Shown: one piece after another, positions 32,590 to 40,906 of the stretch
How positions within the stretch are numbered: the first letter of the stretch is position 1
How the letters are laid out: each line of letters starts with the position of its first letter
Assembly: GCA_903823665.1 (NCBI GenBank)
Contig: CAIJTR010000006.1
Span: forward strand, 1-42,629
Origin: an uncultured Rhodospirillales bacterium
GTDB lineage: Bacteria; Pseudomonadota; Alphaproteobacteria; Acetobacterales; Acetobacteraceae
Direction: 5' to 3'
Length of the DNA stretch: 42,629 nucleotides
The notes under the pieces: generated by a model
Seen by the model: only the letters and a program-made list of their open reading frames with translations
Told to the model about the DNA's origin: nothing
Databases searched by the model: none
Made by a program: the position numbers and the translations under genes

Positions 32590-32613
32590 CCACACCTCGG
32601 AGACCTTATAATC

Positions 32614-32832
32614 ATGGCTAGCACAACCGACACGTCAACCTCCGGGCTGACCGAGATGGAGGCCAAGGAATTCCACGGCCTCTTCATCCAGGGATTCGTC
32701 GGCTTCACCGTCGTGGCGATCATCGCCCACGTTCTGGTGTGGTCGTGGCGTCCTTGGTTCCCGTCGACCAAGGGCTACGTGCTTCTGGACCAGGCGGTCC
32801 ATGGCATCAACGCTCTGACTTCACTCGTCTAA
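32614..32832 (+). CDS. pufB: Light-harvesting complex 1 beta polypeptide PufB
   Basis: A 72-residue antenna protein of the reaction-centre ring. The acidic cytoplasmic N-terminus holds the conserved [13 protein letters not shown]. One membrane helix follows ([18 protein letters not shown]), with the bacteriochlorophyll-ligating His in IIAHVLVW and the WRPWFP exit motif. About 14 N-terminal residues before the conserved part and a 20-residue C-terminal tail ([20 protein letters not shown]) make it longer than the 45-55 residues usual for LH1 beta. It is followed 13 bases on by pufA. Confidence 0.96.
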   Translation: MASTTDTSTSGLTEMEAKEFHGLFIQGFVGFTVVAIIAHVLVWSWRPWFPSTKGYVLLDQAVHGINALTSLV

Positions 32833-32845
32833 GGAGGAAATTCAC

Positions 32846-33034
32846 ATGTGGCGCATTTGGCTGCTGTTCGACCCGCGTCGTATTCTCGTCGCGCTGTCGG
32901 TGTTCCTCTTCTCACTGGCGATCCTGATCCACTTCATTCTGCTGTCCACCGACCGGTTCAACTGGATCGAAGGCCCGGCTGCTGGACGGATCTCGGCCGC
33001 TCAATTGGCTCCGCTCCCGGCTTCCAAGCCGTAA
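32846..33034 (+). CDS. pufA: Light-harvesting complex 1 alpha polypeptide PufA
   Basis: A 62-residue antenna protein. The [20 protein letters not shown] opening is the LH1 alpha N-terminus. The single helix carries the bacteriochlorophyll-binding His in [17 protein letters not shown], where the Trp hydrogen-bonds pigment in related LH1. The tail [20 protein letters not shown] is periplasmic. TAAGGAGG lies 8 bases before the ATG, a very strong SD that fits high output. Confidence 0.96.
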   Translation: MWRIWLLFDPRRILVALSVFLFSLAILIHFILLSTDRFNWIEGPAAGRISAAQLAPLPASKP

Positions 33035-33056
33035 GCGCGTCAATCAAGCCTCGGCT

Positions 33057-33094
33057 TCCGGCTGGGTGAGGGTGCAAGCCCTCACCCAGCCGGA
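33057..33094 (+). terminator. Intercistronic hairpin pufA-pufL
   Basis: A perfect 16-bp stem (TCCGGCTGGGTGAGGG with CCCTCACCCAGCCGGA) and 6-base loop in the 122-base pufA-pufL gap, with no U-tract. In other puf operons such a hairpin protects the pufBA segment from 3'-5' decay and so sets antenna in excess over reaction centre; the same role is inferred here. Confidence 0.8.
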
Positions 33095-33156
33095 CCAACC
33101 GCGGTAACGATGCTCGCGCGTCAATATACGTGCGTTGAGAAAGAAGGAGACCGGCA

Positions 33157-33981
33157 ATGGCGATGCTCAGTTTTGAAAAGAAATACCGCGTTCGGGGAGG
33201 AACGCTGCTAGGCGGCGACCTGTTCGATTTCTGGGTCGGTCCCTTCTATGTCGGCTTCTTCGGCGTTACCGCCGTATTTTTCGCCATTTTGGGAACCGCC
33301 CTGCTCGCTTATGGCGCATCGCTGGGTGACACCTGGAACATTTGGCGCATCAACATCGCCCCGCCCGACCTGAAATACGGCCTCGGTTTCGCTCCTCTCA
33401 AGGAGGGCGGCATTTGGCAGTTGGTCACCATCTGCGCGCTAGGCGCATTCTGCTCCTGGGCGCTGCGCCAAGCTGAAATCGCCCGCAAGCTGGGGTGTGG
33501 CCTGCACGTGCCCTTCGCTTTCAGTGCAGCTATCTTTGCCTATTTCAGCCTCGTGGTGGTCCGCCCGATCCTGATGGGTGCCTGGGGCCATGGCTTCCCT
33601 TACGGCATTCTTTCGCATCTCGATTGGGTTTCCAACACCGGCTACCAGTATCTGCACTTCCACTACAATCCGGCGCATATGATCGCGGTGACGTTCTTCT
33701 TCACCAACTGTCTGGCGCTGGCACTTCACTCCGCCCTCGTGCTCTCCGCCCTCAACCCTGGCAAAGGTCAGGTCGTGAAGGCTCCGGAACACGAGAACAC
33801 CTATTTCCGCGACATTATCGGCTACTCCATCGGCACCCTCGGCATTCACCGCCTTGGCTTGTTCCTGGCGATGTCGGCTTCGTTCTGGAGTGCGGTGTGC
33901 ATCATCATCAGCGGTCCGTTCTGGACCCGTGGCTGGCCGGAATGGTGGGGTTGGTGGCTCAACCTGCCGATCTGGAAATGA
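33157..33981 (+). CDS. pufL: Photosynthetic reaction centre L subunit
   Basis: A 274-residue membrane protein with five helices that binds the special pair, accessory pigments and QA/QB side together with PufM. The N-terminal [20 protein letters not shown] is diagnostic. [20 protein letters not shown] holds the accessory and special-pair bacteriochlorophyll His ligands. The [15 protein letters not shown] and [11 protein letters not shown] segments carry the non-haem iron His residues. GAAGGAG precedes the ATG. The length and termini ([11 protein letters not shown]) match normal PufL, and no substitution at a ligand His is seen. Confidence 0.98.
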   Translation: MAMLSFEKKYRVRGGTLLGGDLFDFWVGPFYVGFFGVTAVFFAILGTALLAYGASLGDTWNIWRINIAPPDLKYGLGFAPLKEGGIWQLVTICALGAFCSWALRQAEIARKLGCGLHVPFAFSAAIFAYFSLVVVRPILMGAWGHGFPYGILSHLDWVSNTGYQYLHFHYNPAHMIAVTFFFTNCLALALHSALVLSALNPGKGQVVKAPEHENTYFRDIIGYSIGTLGIHRLGLFLAMSASFWSAVCIIISGPFWTRGWPEWWGWWLNLPIWK

Positions 33982-34011
33982 ACCCGGTCAACACAAACGA
34001 AGGGTACGGAT

Positions 34012-35010
34012 ATGTCTGAGTATCTTAACATCTTCACCCGGGTGCAGGTCCGTGGCCATTACGAGGTCGGAACCCCGCTGCCTGGTCGTGACAACGCCGA
34101 ACGCACCAACAACCCGCCCATTTTTGAATACTGGATGGGAAAGCTGGGTGACGCACAGATTGGCCCGGTCTACCTGGGAACCCTCGGTGTCGCCTCGGCC
34201 GTCTGCTTTATGATCGCCTTTGAGATCATTGGTCTGAACATGTGGGCCTCCGTCCATTGGAGCCCGATGCAGTTCCTCCGTCAGCTGCCTTGGCTCGCTT
34301 TGGAACCGCCAGCCCCGAAATACGGCCTGCATTTCCCACCATTGAGCGAGGGTGGCTGGTGGCTCATGGCTGGCTTCTTCCTGACGACTTCGATCCTGCT
34401 CTGGTGGCTGCGCATCTACCGCCGTGCGATTGCACTCGGTCTCGGCACGCACACCGCCTGGGCGTTCGCAGCGCCGATCTGGCTCTATCTGGTGCTCGGC
34501 TTCTTCCGCCCGCTCCTCATGGGAAGCTGGTCTGAGGCGGTGCCGTTCGGCATCTTCCCCCACTTGGATTGGACGGCGGCATTCTCCATCCGCTATGGCA
34601 ATCTCTTCTATAACCCCTTCCACATGCTCTCGATCGTCTTCCTCTACGGCTCGGCGGTGATCTTCGCGATGCATGGTGCAACCATTCTGGCGGTCAGCCG
34701 CTTCGGTGGTGAGCGTGAGGTGGAGCAGTCCATCGACCGCGGCACTGCGGCTGAACGTGCAGGCCTGATCTGGCGCTGGACGATGGGCTTCAACGCCAGC
34801 TTCGAGAGCTTCCATCGCTGGGGCATCTGGTTTGCTGTGCTCTGCCCGATCACCGGCGGCATCGGCATCCTGCTCACCGGTACGGTTGTGGACAATTGGT
34901 ATCTCTGGGGCGTCAAACACCACATCGCCGCATCCTATCCGGCGCTCTGGGGCCCCGTCATTGATCCCGCCACGCTTCCCGGCGCGGCTCAGCTGGGAGT
35001 GGTCAAATGA
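34012..35010 (+). CDS. pufM: Photosynthetic reaction centre M subunit
   Basis: A 332-residue five-helix partner of Puf[21 protein letters not shown] and [13 protein letters not shown] are the M opening. [20 protein letters not shown] and [14 protein letters not shown] hold pigment and iron ligands. [20 protein letters not shown] includes a further iron His. The C-terminus runs past WGVKHH by about 20 residues, as in species with a bound tetraheme cytochrome, to which PufM and PufL present their periplasmic face. The stop overlaps the pufC start (ATGA). Confidence 0.98.
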   Translation: MSEYLNIFTRVQVRGHYEVGTPLPGRDNAERTNNPPIFEYWMGKLGDAQIGPVYLGTLGVASAVCFMIAFEIIGLNMWASVHWSPMQFLRQLPWLALEPPAPKYGLHFPPLSEGGWWLMAGFFLTTSILLWWLRIYRRAIALGLGTHTAWAFAAPIWLYLVLGFFRPLLMGSWSEAVPFGIFPHLDWTAAFSIRYGNLFYNPFHMLSIVFLYGSAVIFAMHGATILAVSRFGGEREVEQSIDRGTAAERAGLIWRWTMGFNASFESFHRWGIWFAVLCPITGGIGILLTGTVVDNWYLWGVKHHIAASYPALWGPVIDPATLPGAAQLGVVK

Positions 35011-36071
35011 GCAGCCTTGGCATTCGTCCTCTTGCCTTGGGGATCGTCGCGGTCGTCGGCGTTTTTCTGGCCGTTCCCATGGTGCTCGGCTTCCAAAAGC
35101 CGTTCATCGAATCCGTTCAGCATGGTCCACGCGGGGTTGCCATGGGTGTCGTCTATAATGACGAAACCCTGGTCACCAATGCGGCGGCCAACAAGATCCC
35201 CGGCTATCTGCCGCAGCTCCCGCCGGTCGGCCCCAAAGCCTCGGCCATCTATAAAAACGTGCAGGTGCTGGGTGATCTCAGCGTTGGTCAGTTCACCCGC
35301 ACCATGGCGTCGATCACCCAGTGGGTCGCGCCAACGCAAGGCTGCAACTACTGCCACAACCCGGCGAATATGGCCGATGACGGCAAATACACCAAAGTTG
35401 TGGCGCGTCGTATGCTGCAGATGACGCAGAACATCAACCAGAACTGGCAGCCCCACGTTGCTGCCACTGGTGTCACTTGCTACACTTGCCACCGCGGCCT
35501 GAATATTCCGGCCAACGTGTGGGTAGACACATCAACTGGCCCAGGCACAGACACCGGCATGGGCTTCGCCGCCATGACACCGGGCAAAAACGCGCCGTCC
35601 GCTGCAGCTGGCCTCGCTTCGCTGCCGTCTGACCCCTACACGCCGTATCTTGAGAAGGCGGAGACTATCCGCGTTATCGGCAACACGGCGTTGGCGACAG
35701 ACAATCACGCCTCGATCAAGCAAACCGACTGGACCTATGCATTGATGATGCACATGTCCAATGCGCTGGGTGTGAATTGCACCTACTGCCATAACACTCG
35801 CGCCATGGCTGATTGGTCACAAAGCCCGCCGCAACGCGTCACCGCCTGGTATGGCATACGCATGGTCCGCGAAATGAACGTAGGCTACATGGATGGCTTG
35901 GCCGGAGTGTTCCCTGAATATCGCAAGGGACCGCTGGGTGACGTTCAGAAGGTGAACTGCACCACCTGCCACCAGGGCGTCTATAAGCCGCTCTACGGTG
36001 TCAGCATGGCGAAAGACTTCCCGGAACTTCAGAAAGTCTCGTCCGCCAACGGTGGGCCCCGCCTTCCCTGA
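35007..36071 (+). CDS. pufC: Reaction-centre tetraheme cytochrome c subunit PufC
   Basis: A 354-residue periplasmic electron donor to the oxidised special pair. Four CxxCH haem sites are present: CNYCH (113), CYTCH (158), CTYCH (258) and CTTCH (318). The Met axial ligands are expected in the helices before each site (RTMASIT, RRMLQMT, ALMMHMS; RMVREM). The N-terminus is a hydrophobic segment (residues about 8-28) ending VLGFQKP. A lipobox Cys, present in the lipid-anchored Blastochloris type, is missing, so the protein is either cleaved by signal peptidase I or stays anchored by its signal helix. A strong terminator follows, ending the superoperon. Confidence 0.97.
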   Translation: MSSLGIRPLALGIVAVVGVFLAVPMVLGFQKPFIESVQHGPRGVAMGVVYNDETLVTNAAANKIPGYLPQLPPVGPKASAIYKNVQVLGDLSVGQFTRTMASITQWVAPTQGCNYCHNPANMADDGKYTKVVARRMLQMTQNINQNWQPHVAATGVTCYTCHRGLNIPANVWVDTSTGPGTDTGMGFAAMTPGKNAPSAAAGLASLPSDPYTPYLEKAETIRVIGNTALATDNHASIKQTDWTYALMMHMSNALGVNCTYCHNTRAMADWSQSPPQRVTAWYGIRMVREMNVGYMDGLAGVFPEYRKGPLGDVQKVNCTTCHQGVYKPLYGVSMAKDFPELQKVSSANGGPRLP

Positions 36072-36107
36072 TTTCGGACTACGCTGATCTGGTCCGCATA
36101 AAGCCGC

Positions 36108-36141
36108 AAAAAACGCCGTCCCGTCCGGGATGGTGTTTTTT
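36108..36141 (+). terminator. Intrinsic terminator of the puf operon
   Basis: A 15-bp stem (AAAAAACGCCGTCCC against GGGATGGTGTTTTTT, with two G-T pairs), a 4-base GTCC loop and six T at the end, 36 bases after the pufC stop. Confidence 0.93.
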
Positions 36142-36176
36142 GTGTCTGCAGTGCAGCATACATGCTCGGACAGACA

Positions 36177-36204
36177 TTGCCGAACCCGCGCAGCGGTTTA
36201 TATA
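36177..36204 (+). promoter_or_regulatory. Sigma-70-like promoter of the cytochrome c gene
   Basis: TTGCCG at 36177 and TATATA at 36199 are separated by 16 bases, between the puf terminator and the cytochrome gene start at 36246. The gene therefore appears to be expressed separately from puf. No PpsR-type site was seen here. Confidence 0.6.
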
Positions 36205-36245
36205 CGCGGCGTAGATCAGATGTGACTCAAGAAAGGGCGCGCGTA

Positions 36246-37187
36246 ATGGATACCATGCAGGTCAACAAGGTTTTCGCAGCGCTCTTGGTATCTGGCATAA
36301 CCTTTTTTGTCGCTGGCCGTGTTGGCGTCATCCTCGTGCCGCATGCCGAAGAAGGCAAAGCCCACATCAAAATTGAAATGCCCGTCGCAGCCGGTGCCGC
36401 AGCGCCTGCCCCTGAGCAGCCGTTTGAAGTGCTCCTCGCCAGCGCCTCCGCCGATGCCGGCAAGGCCGATTTCGCCGCCGCTGGTTGCGTCGCCTGTCAC
36501 TCCGTCGGTGAGGGCGGCAAGGCCGGCGTTGGTCCGAACCTCTACGGCGTCATGGGTGCAGTGCAGGGTGGCCGTCCCGGCTTCGCCTATTCCGCCGCAT
36601 TGTCGGGCAAGGGTGGCAAGTGGGATTTTGCTGAGCTGAACAAGTGGCTCATCAAGCCAGCCGCCTACGCCCCCGGCACCAAGATGTCGTACGCCGGCAT
36701 GCCGGACGCCAAGAAGCGCGCTGAGCTGGTTGCGTACATCAACACGCTTGAAGCAAGCCCGGTTGCGATCCCTGCTGCAGCCGCAGTCCCGGTTGCAGCC
36801 GCCGCTGCCGGTGGCGCTCCTTCTGGCGAACCGATTGGCGTCATGCTCGCCAAGGCCGACGCCGCCGCCGGTCAAAAAAGCACCATGACGCTCGGCTGCA
36901 TCGCCTGCCACAGCTTCGGCGATGGTGGCAAAAATGGCCTCGGCCCGAACCTCTACGGCGTTGTCGGTCGTCCGCAGGCCTCGCATGAGGGATACGCCTA
37001 CTCCGCAGCTCTTAAGGGCAAGGGTGGCGAGTGGACATATGACCAGCTGAACACCTGGCTGACGAAGCCCGCCGCCTATGCCCCCGGCACAAAGATGTCA
37101 TATGCCGGCATCGCGGACGCCAACGTGCGTGCCAACGTCATCGCCTACCTGCGCACCCTGGCAGCGGAGCCGAAGCCGCTGCCATAG
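36246..37187 (+). CDS. Membrane-anchored tandem di-domain cytochrome c
   Basis: A 313-residue protein with an uncleaved N-terminal membrane helix (about residues 8-31, VFAALLVSGITFFVAGRVGV), as in cytochrome c-y/CycM, and then two similar class I cytochrome c domains. The haem sites are CVACH (81-85) and CIACH (218-222). The Met ligands are M147 and M284, both in GTKMSYAG. The domains share WLxKPAAYAPGTKMSYAG and GPNLYGV and are joined by an Ala/Pro/Val linker (about 168-195). Membrane-bound cytochrome c-y carries electrons from the bc1 complex to the reaction centre or oxidase in Rhodobacter; here two haems on one tether could do the same. The ATG at 36246 is preferred over an upstream open frame with no hydrophobic start. 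Confidence 0.9.
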   Translation: MDTMQVNKVFAALLVSGITFFVAGRVGVILVPHAEEGKAHIKIEMPVAAGAAAPAPEQPFEVLLASASADAGKADFAAAGCVACHSVGEGGKAGVGPNLYGVMGAVQGGRPGFAYSAALSGKGGKWDFAELNKWLIKPAAYAPGTKMSYAGMPDAKKRAELVAYINTLEASPVAIPAAAAVPVAAAAAGGAPSGEPIGVMLAKADAAAGQKSTMTLGCIACHSFGDGGKNGLGPNLYGVVGRPQASHEGYAYSAALKGKGGEWTYDQLNTWLTKPAAYAPGTKMSYAGIADANVRANVIAYLRTLAAEPKPLP

Positions 37188-37201
37188 CACGCCTATTCGC
37201 G

Positions 37202-38209
37202 TTACAGCCTGACAGTCTGGCCCGTCTTCATACTCTCAATGGCGGCCTCCGCGACACGCAACGCTTCCACGCCGTCGGCGAAATTCGTCAGCGGTGTGGC
37301 TCCGTTTTTCAGGCAATCCACAAAATGCCCCACCTCGGCCGCATAGGCATCGGTGTAGCGCTGAATGAAGCTATACAGAAGCGGATCAGAAGCACCCGTT
37401 TGCCCCGCCGTTGAACTCTGCACCGTCGTCTCCCGCTGATTTCCCGCAATCAACATGCCGCCGGAGCCGAAAACCTCCAACCGCTGGTCATACCCATACA
37501 CACAGCGCCGTGTGTTGTTTATCTGCACCAGCGTGCCCGACTTCGCCCGCAGCGAGATCACCGCCGAGTCGATATCACCCATTTCTCCCAGCATGCGATC
37601 GAACAACACGCCCCCAAACGCATGCACCTCGGCAATGTCACCCACCAGATAGCGTGCCATATCGAAATCATGGATCGTCATATCGCGGAACATCCCGCCA
37701 GACGCTTTGACGAAATGCGGGGCAGGGGGCGCTGGGTCGCGGCTCGTAATGATGACCTGCTCCAGCGTGCCAATCTCGCCCTTCACCACCCTCTCACGCA
37801 ACGCCCGGAACGATGGATCAAACCGGCGATTGAACCCGATCATCACCGTCACATCGTAAGGCTTTATCGCCTCCTGGCATGCGAGCACCCGCGCCATATC
37901 CAGGTCGATCGGCTTCTCGCACAAAATTGCCTTGCCTGCCCGCGCGGCTGCAATGATCAGGTCCACGTGGGTATCCGTCGGCGACGCGATCAGCACGGCT
38001 GAAATCGTCGGATCGCTCAAAACCGCATCAACGTTCGCAGCCTTCGCCACCCCAAGTAACGCCGCCGTCTCGGTTGCAGCCGCATCATTGACATCGAACA
38101 CAGAAACCAGCTTCGAGCGCGGATCCCGGGCCAGAACGCCCGCGTGCATCCGCCCAATGCGCCCGCAGCCAAGCACAGCAAACGTCACCGGCTGATCATT
38201 TATCGCCAC
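37202..38209 (-). CDS. iolG: Gfo/Idh/MocA-family oxidoreductase, probably inositol 2-dehydrogenase
   Basis: A 335-residue NAD(P)-dependent dehydrogenase. The Rossmann GCGRIGRMHAG, the catalytic-lysine motif CEKPIDLD and the substrate-side GGMFRDMTIHDFDMARYLVG (Asp and His pair) are the full family set; the last is typical of myo-inositol 2-dehydrogenase IolG. The GTG start is supported by AGGAGG seven bases upstream. The gene converges on the cytochrome c gene with a 14-base gap and has no functional tie to photosynthesis. Other iol genes are not present. A scyllo-inositol or other sugar dehydrogenase is the alternative. Confidence 0.85.
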   Translation of the reverse strand: MAINDQPVTFAVLGCGRIGRMHAGVLARDPRSKLVSVFDVNDAAATETAALLGVAKAANVDAVLSDPTISAVLIASPTDTHVDLIIAAARAGKAILCEKPIDLDMARVLACQEAIKPYDVTVMIGFNRRFDPSFRALRERVVKGEIGTLEQVIITSRDPAPPAPHFVKASGGMFRDMTIHDFDMARYLVGDIAEVHAFGGVLFDRMLGEMGDIDSAVISLRAKSGTLVQINNTRRCVYGYDQRLEVFGSGGMLIAGNQRETTVQSSTAGQTGASDPLLYSFIQRYTDAYAAEVGHFVDCLKNGATPLTNFADGVEALRVAEAAIESMKTGQTVRL

Positions 38210-38325
38210 TGGAGTTCCTCCTGCCGCGTTCGTGGCGGCTTGGGTGTTGGTTACAACAAACCATCAACCCAGTGGCAGCAAGTCGCAAGCGCGTATACTG
38301 CAAGGTTCGCCACCGAAATTACGAT

Positions 38326-38359
38326 CCGGCGGGGCGGGGCTTGCAACCCGTCCCGCCGG
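38326..38359 (-). terminator. GC-rich hairpin downstream of the HiPIP gene
   Basis: A 13-bp stem (one G-T pair) with an 8-base loop, CCGGCGGGACGGG paired with CCCCGCCCCGCCGG-type arms on the minus strand, starting 7 bases after the HiPIP stop. Only a weak T-rich stretch follows. Confidence 0.65.
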
Positions 38360-38365
38360 TCGGTG

Positions 38366-38635
38366 TTAGCCTTCCTTCGGAGCGTAAGCCACGCACCAGC
38401 CGGTCAATGCAATCGGGCTGGCCACAATGGCGCATGCATTCGGAGCCTGGAACTGCGCGCACTTGCTGCACTGCGCGCCATCCTTTGGCTGCTCCTGATA
38501 CTGCACCAGCTCATGTGCAAGCTTCTCGTCAGCGCGGGCGGCGGTCGAGGCGGCGATCGCAGCACCACCGGCGAGCACACCAAGTCCGGTTTGCAGAACG
38601 ACGCGGCGCGAATGGATGTTATTTTTCTCGGTCAT
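38366..38635 (-). CDS. hip: High-potential iron-sulfur protein (HiPIP), Tat-exported
   Basis: An 89-residue precursor. SRRVVLQTGLGVLAGGAA is a twin-arginine signal (R10, R11) with cleavage near AARA|D, as expected for a protein exported with its [4Fe-4S] cluster. The mature part of about 54 residues is of the short HiPIP type. The four Cys ligands are C56, C59, C68 and C81 (CSKCAQFQAPNAC and LTGWCVAYAP). HiPIP carries electrons from the bc1 complex to the tetraheme cytochrome in several purple bacteria. An AAGGGA SD supports the ATG at 38635; the long open frame upstream is not part of the gene. Confidence 0.95.
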   Translation of the reverse strand: MTEKNNIHSRRVVLQTGLGVLAGGAAIAASTAARADEKLAHELVQYQEQPKDGAQCSKCAQFQAPNACAIVASPIALTGWCVAYAPKEG

Positions 38636-38868
38636 TCGTATCAGTCCCTTGAGATGCAGCAACGGAATGGAGATTGGGGCGCCACCAGCCTTTGGCAACG
38701 CTGATCGGAGGTAAAAAAACATCTCACGGAAAGCAAGGTTTAAACGACGCCAATGCGTTCCTTGGGAACAATTCGCAACTATTGCGGCTGGGGCAATTTG
38801 CAAAACGAGGGGTGCCATGCGCGCCACTTCCTGCTACCAAGCGCGCGATCAGCATAAGGAAGACGATG

Positions 38869-39141
38869 ATGGCTGCCGGAGATAAAATCGAGACCACCAC
38901 CGTCGATCTCGACCCGACCGAAGTCGCACTCGTCATTGGAGAGGAAGACGGCTCCATGTCGGTTCGCGTCGTCACCGGGAGCGACGTCCCGCCGGACGCC
39001 GCGGAAATGCCCGCTGCCCCCGAGATCGTGCTGGCACTTGCCATGCGCCTGCTGAAAGATCCGGATTTCCACGATGACGTTCTCGACTGGTATTACGAGC
39101 ACCAGGACGACGAAGACGAGGAAGAGGAAGACGAGGCATAA
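38869..39141 (+). CDS. Small acidic protein of unknown function
   Basis: A 90-residue soluble protein. The N-terminal half reads TTTVDLDPTEVALVIGEEDG and VRVVTGSDVPPD. A helix with EIVLALAMRLLKDPDFHDDVLDWYYE follows, and the end is a run of Asp/Glu (DDEDEEEEDEA). AAGGA lies 8 bases before the second of two adjacent ATG codons; the first (38866) is equally possible. The acidic tail and lack of membrane or export signals suggest a protein- or metal-binding accessory protein, but I do not recognise the family with confidence. It is divergent from the HiPIP gene. Confidence 0.65.
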   Translation: MAAGDKIETTTVDLDPTEVALVIGEEDGSMSVRVVTGSDVPPDAAEMPAAPEIVLALAMRLLKDPDFHDDVLDWYYEHQDDEDEEEEDEA

Positions 39142-39195
39142 GCGCCTTCGTCTCCCGATTGAGATTCATCAGTAACCCCATTGTGCAGGGTGTGT

Positions 39196-39230
39196 TAATC
39201 CTGGGAGCCGACGTGGCGTTCCCAGGATTA
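39196..39230 (+). promoter_or_regulatory. Hairpin sequestering the ribosome-binding site of the glycosyltransferase gene
   Basis: A perfect 11-bp stem TAATCCTGGGA / TCCCAGGATTA with a 13-base loop. The 3' arm contains the AGGA SD-like bases and ends on the A of the ATG start codon at 39230, so folding would hide the start. Confidence 0.6.
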
Positions 39231-40906
39231 TGGAGCCGTTGATGCCGCCGAATGGGCCTGCACTTCATCACACTTTGCCGGGCGCTGCCGGGCTTATTTC
39301 ATCTGCAGAAGGCAGTGCTGGTCGATTGCTAGTCGACGCATCACTCGTTCTTCATCATGGACTGAAATCAGCCGTCGGCATCGTGCGCGTGGAGCACTAT
39401 GTCTACGAATATCTCGCGCGAGAAATACCGTCCTCGATGGCGCTGGATTTTGTGGTCTGGAATCACACGAACAAGGCCTACCGGGCCGTCACCGCCCAGG
39501 AGCGGCTGACTCTCGCCAGCATCATCTTCCTCACGGAGGAAGCAGCCATCCCCGGCTACGGCGTGCATCCATCGGCAATTGAGTCAACGCCAGCGGAATC
39601 AGAGGTCGTCGCAGCACCAGACACGCTGCCCGAGCACGGATGGCCCAGGTTCCGCATGCAATTGCGCCTCGCCGCCAACGCCAGACCGGCGGAACGCGAT
39701 GCCTTTCTCGCTACCATCGCCGTCCGGCATCTGCCAGTTTTGCCGGAATATAGCACCCCCCGCCGGATCACCATTCGCGCCGTTCGTGTCTGTGCCCTTA
39801 TGCTCGCCCGCGCAGCTCAAAAGGCACTTGCCCTCACCGCACGAACCCACGGTGCTGCGGTCAGGCTGCGCCGTCCTGATCCTGAGCCCGTCCTTGCCGC
39901 TGTCGCCGAGGTCGATGCACCACCCCCGCCTCCGCCACCATCCCCGTTTCGCCCCGGCGACACGCTGATCTCCCTCAGCAATGTGTGGGACTACATGGAC
40001 TACGCCTACCTCGCCTCGCTGAAGCCGGAACACGGGGTGCGATTCGTCTGTTGCCTGTTCGACGTCTGCGGGACCGAAATTCCCTACGTCACTCCAGGTC
40101 CCACACACATCTATCATCGCCATTGGGTCGAAATCGGCCACCTCGCCGAGCGTCTGATCTCCATCTCCCAGTTCAGCGCCGACAGCTACCGCCGCTTCAT
40201 CAGTGAACCGAACCATTTCGACGTGCCGATTGACGTCGCAGGCCTCCCCAATTTCCTGCATGCCCGCGCCACCGACATCGGCGAAGTCGCCGTGCCGGAC
40301 CTCGTCGATCAGGATTTCGTGGTGTTCTGCTCCACCATCGAAATCCGCAAAAACCACATCCTGCTGCTCAATGTGTGGGAAGAATTACGCCAAACTCTCC
40401 CTGAGGGACGCCTGCCCACGCTCGTGTTCGTCGGTAAATGGGGCTGGTACACCGACCATGTCCGCATGATGGCCGAGCGCAATTTCCGTCTGCGTCCGCA
40501 CGTTCGCATTCTCACGGAAGTTTCCGACGCCGAACTGATCTGGATGTATCGCCACGCCAGCTTCACCGTCTTCCCAGCGCTCAGCGAGGGTTTCGGCCTT
40601 GCCGCCGCCGAAAGCATGTCCTTCGGGACCCCGGTTGTCATCTCAAACTGCCCAGCCCTGATCGAAGCCACCGAAGGCCTGATGCCAGCACTGCACCCAC
40701 AGGATTTCCTCGGCTGGGTCCGCGAAATCACCCGCCTCGTCGTCGAACCAGACGCCCTCCCGCAGCTTTGTGCCAAAGCTGCCACCTTCCGTGGCCCGAA
40801 CTACCACGCATTCGCCGAACTGTTCCTTCGCGCCGCCCAAAACATGACCAACCCTGAAACGTCTCAGGTGCCAGACCGCGCAATGACGACGAACCCCGCG
40901 CAATGA
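39230..40906 (+). CDS. Glycosyltransferase, GT4-like (GT-B fold)
   Basis: A 558-residue cytoplasmic glycosyltransferase. The N-terminal part (about 1-250) includes a nonstandard region and a Pro-rich linker of seven prolines (about residues 229-236). The C-terminal half is GT-B: VVFCSTIEIRKNHILLLNVW, LPTLVFVGKWGWYTD, VRILTEVSDAELIWMYRHAS and EGFGLAAAESMSFGTPVVIS, the E-x7-E donor-binding signature of GT4. Donor and acceptor sugars are unknown. It is coupled by ATGA overlap to the next glycosyltransferase, so the pair probably acts in succession on one polysaccharide. An ATG four codons later (39242) is an alternative start outside the hairpin. Confidence 0.85.
   Translation: MEPLMPPNGPALHHTLPGAAGLISSAEGSAGRLLVDASLVLHHGLKSAVGIVRVEHYVYEYLAREIPSSMALDFVVWNHTNKAYRAVTAQERLTLASIIFLTEEAAIPGYGVHPSAIESTPAESEVVAAPDTLPEHGWPRFRMQLRLAANARPAERDAFLATIAVRHLPVLPEYSTPRRITIRAVRVCALMLARAAQKALALTARTHGAAVRLRRPDPEPVLAAVAEVDAPPPPPPPSPFRPGDTLISLSNVWDYMDYAYLASLKPEHGVRFVCCLFDVCGTEIPYVTPGPTHIYHRHWVEIGHLAERLISISQFSADSYRRFISEPNHFDVPIDVAGLPNFLHARATDIGEVAVPDLVDQDFVVFCSTIEIRKNHILLLNVWEELRQTLPEGRLPTLVFVGKWGWYTDHVRMMAERNFRLRPHVRILTEVSDAELIWMYRHASFTVFPALSEGFGLAAAESMSFGTPVVISNCPALIEATEGLMPALHPQDFLGWVREITRLVVEPDALPQLCAKAATFRGPNYHAFAELFLRAAQNMTNPETSQVPDRAMTTNPAQ

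Noticed and set aside
32406-32621. 71-codon ORF starting in an ATGA overlap with the bchZ stop, at the position of pufQ
   Set aside because: It has no membrane segment or PufQ-like sequence, is rich in Arg/Ser/Ala like noncoding GC-rich DNA, runs through the hairpins and overlaps the pufB start.
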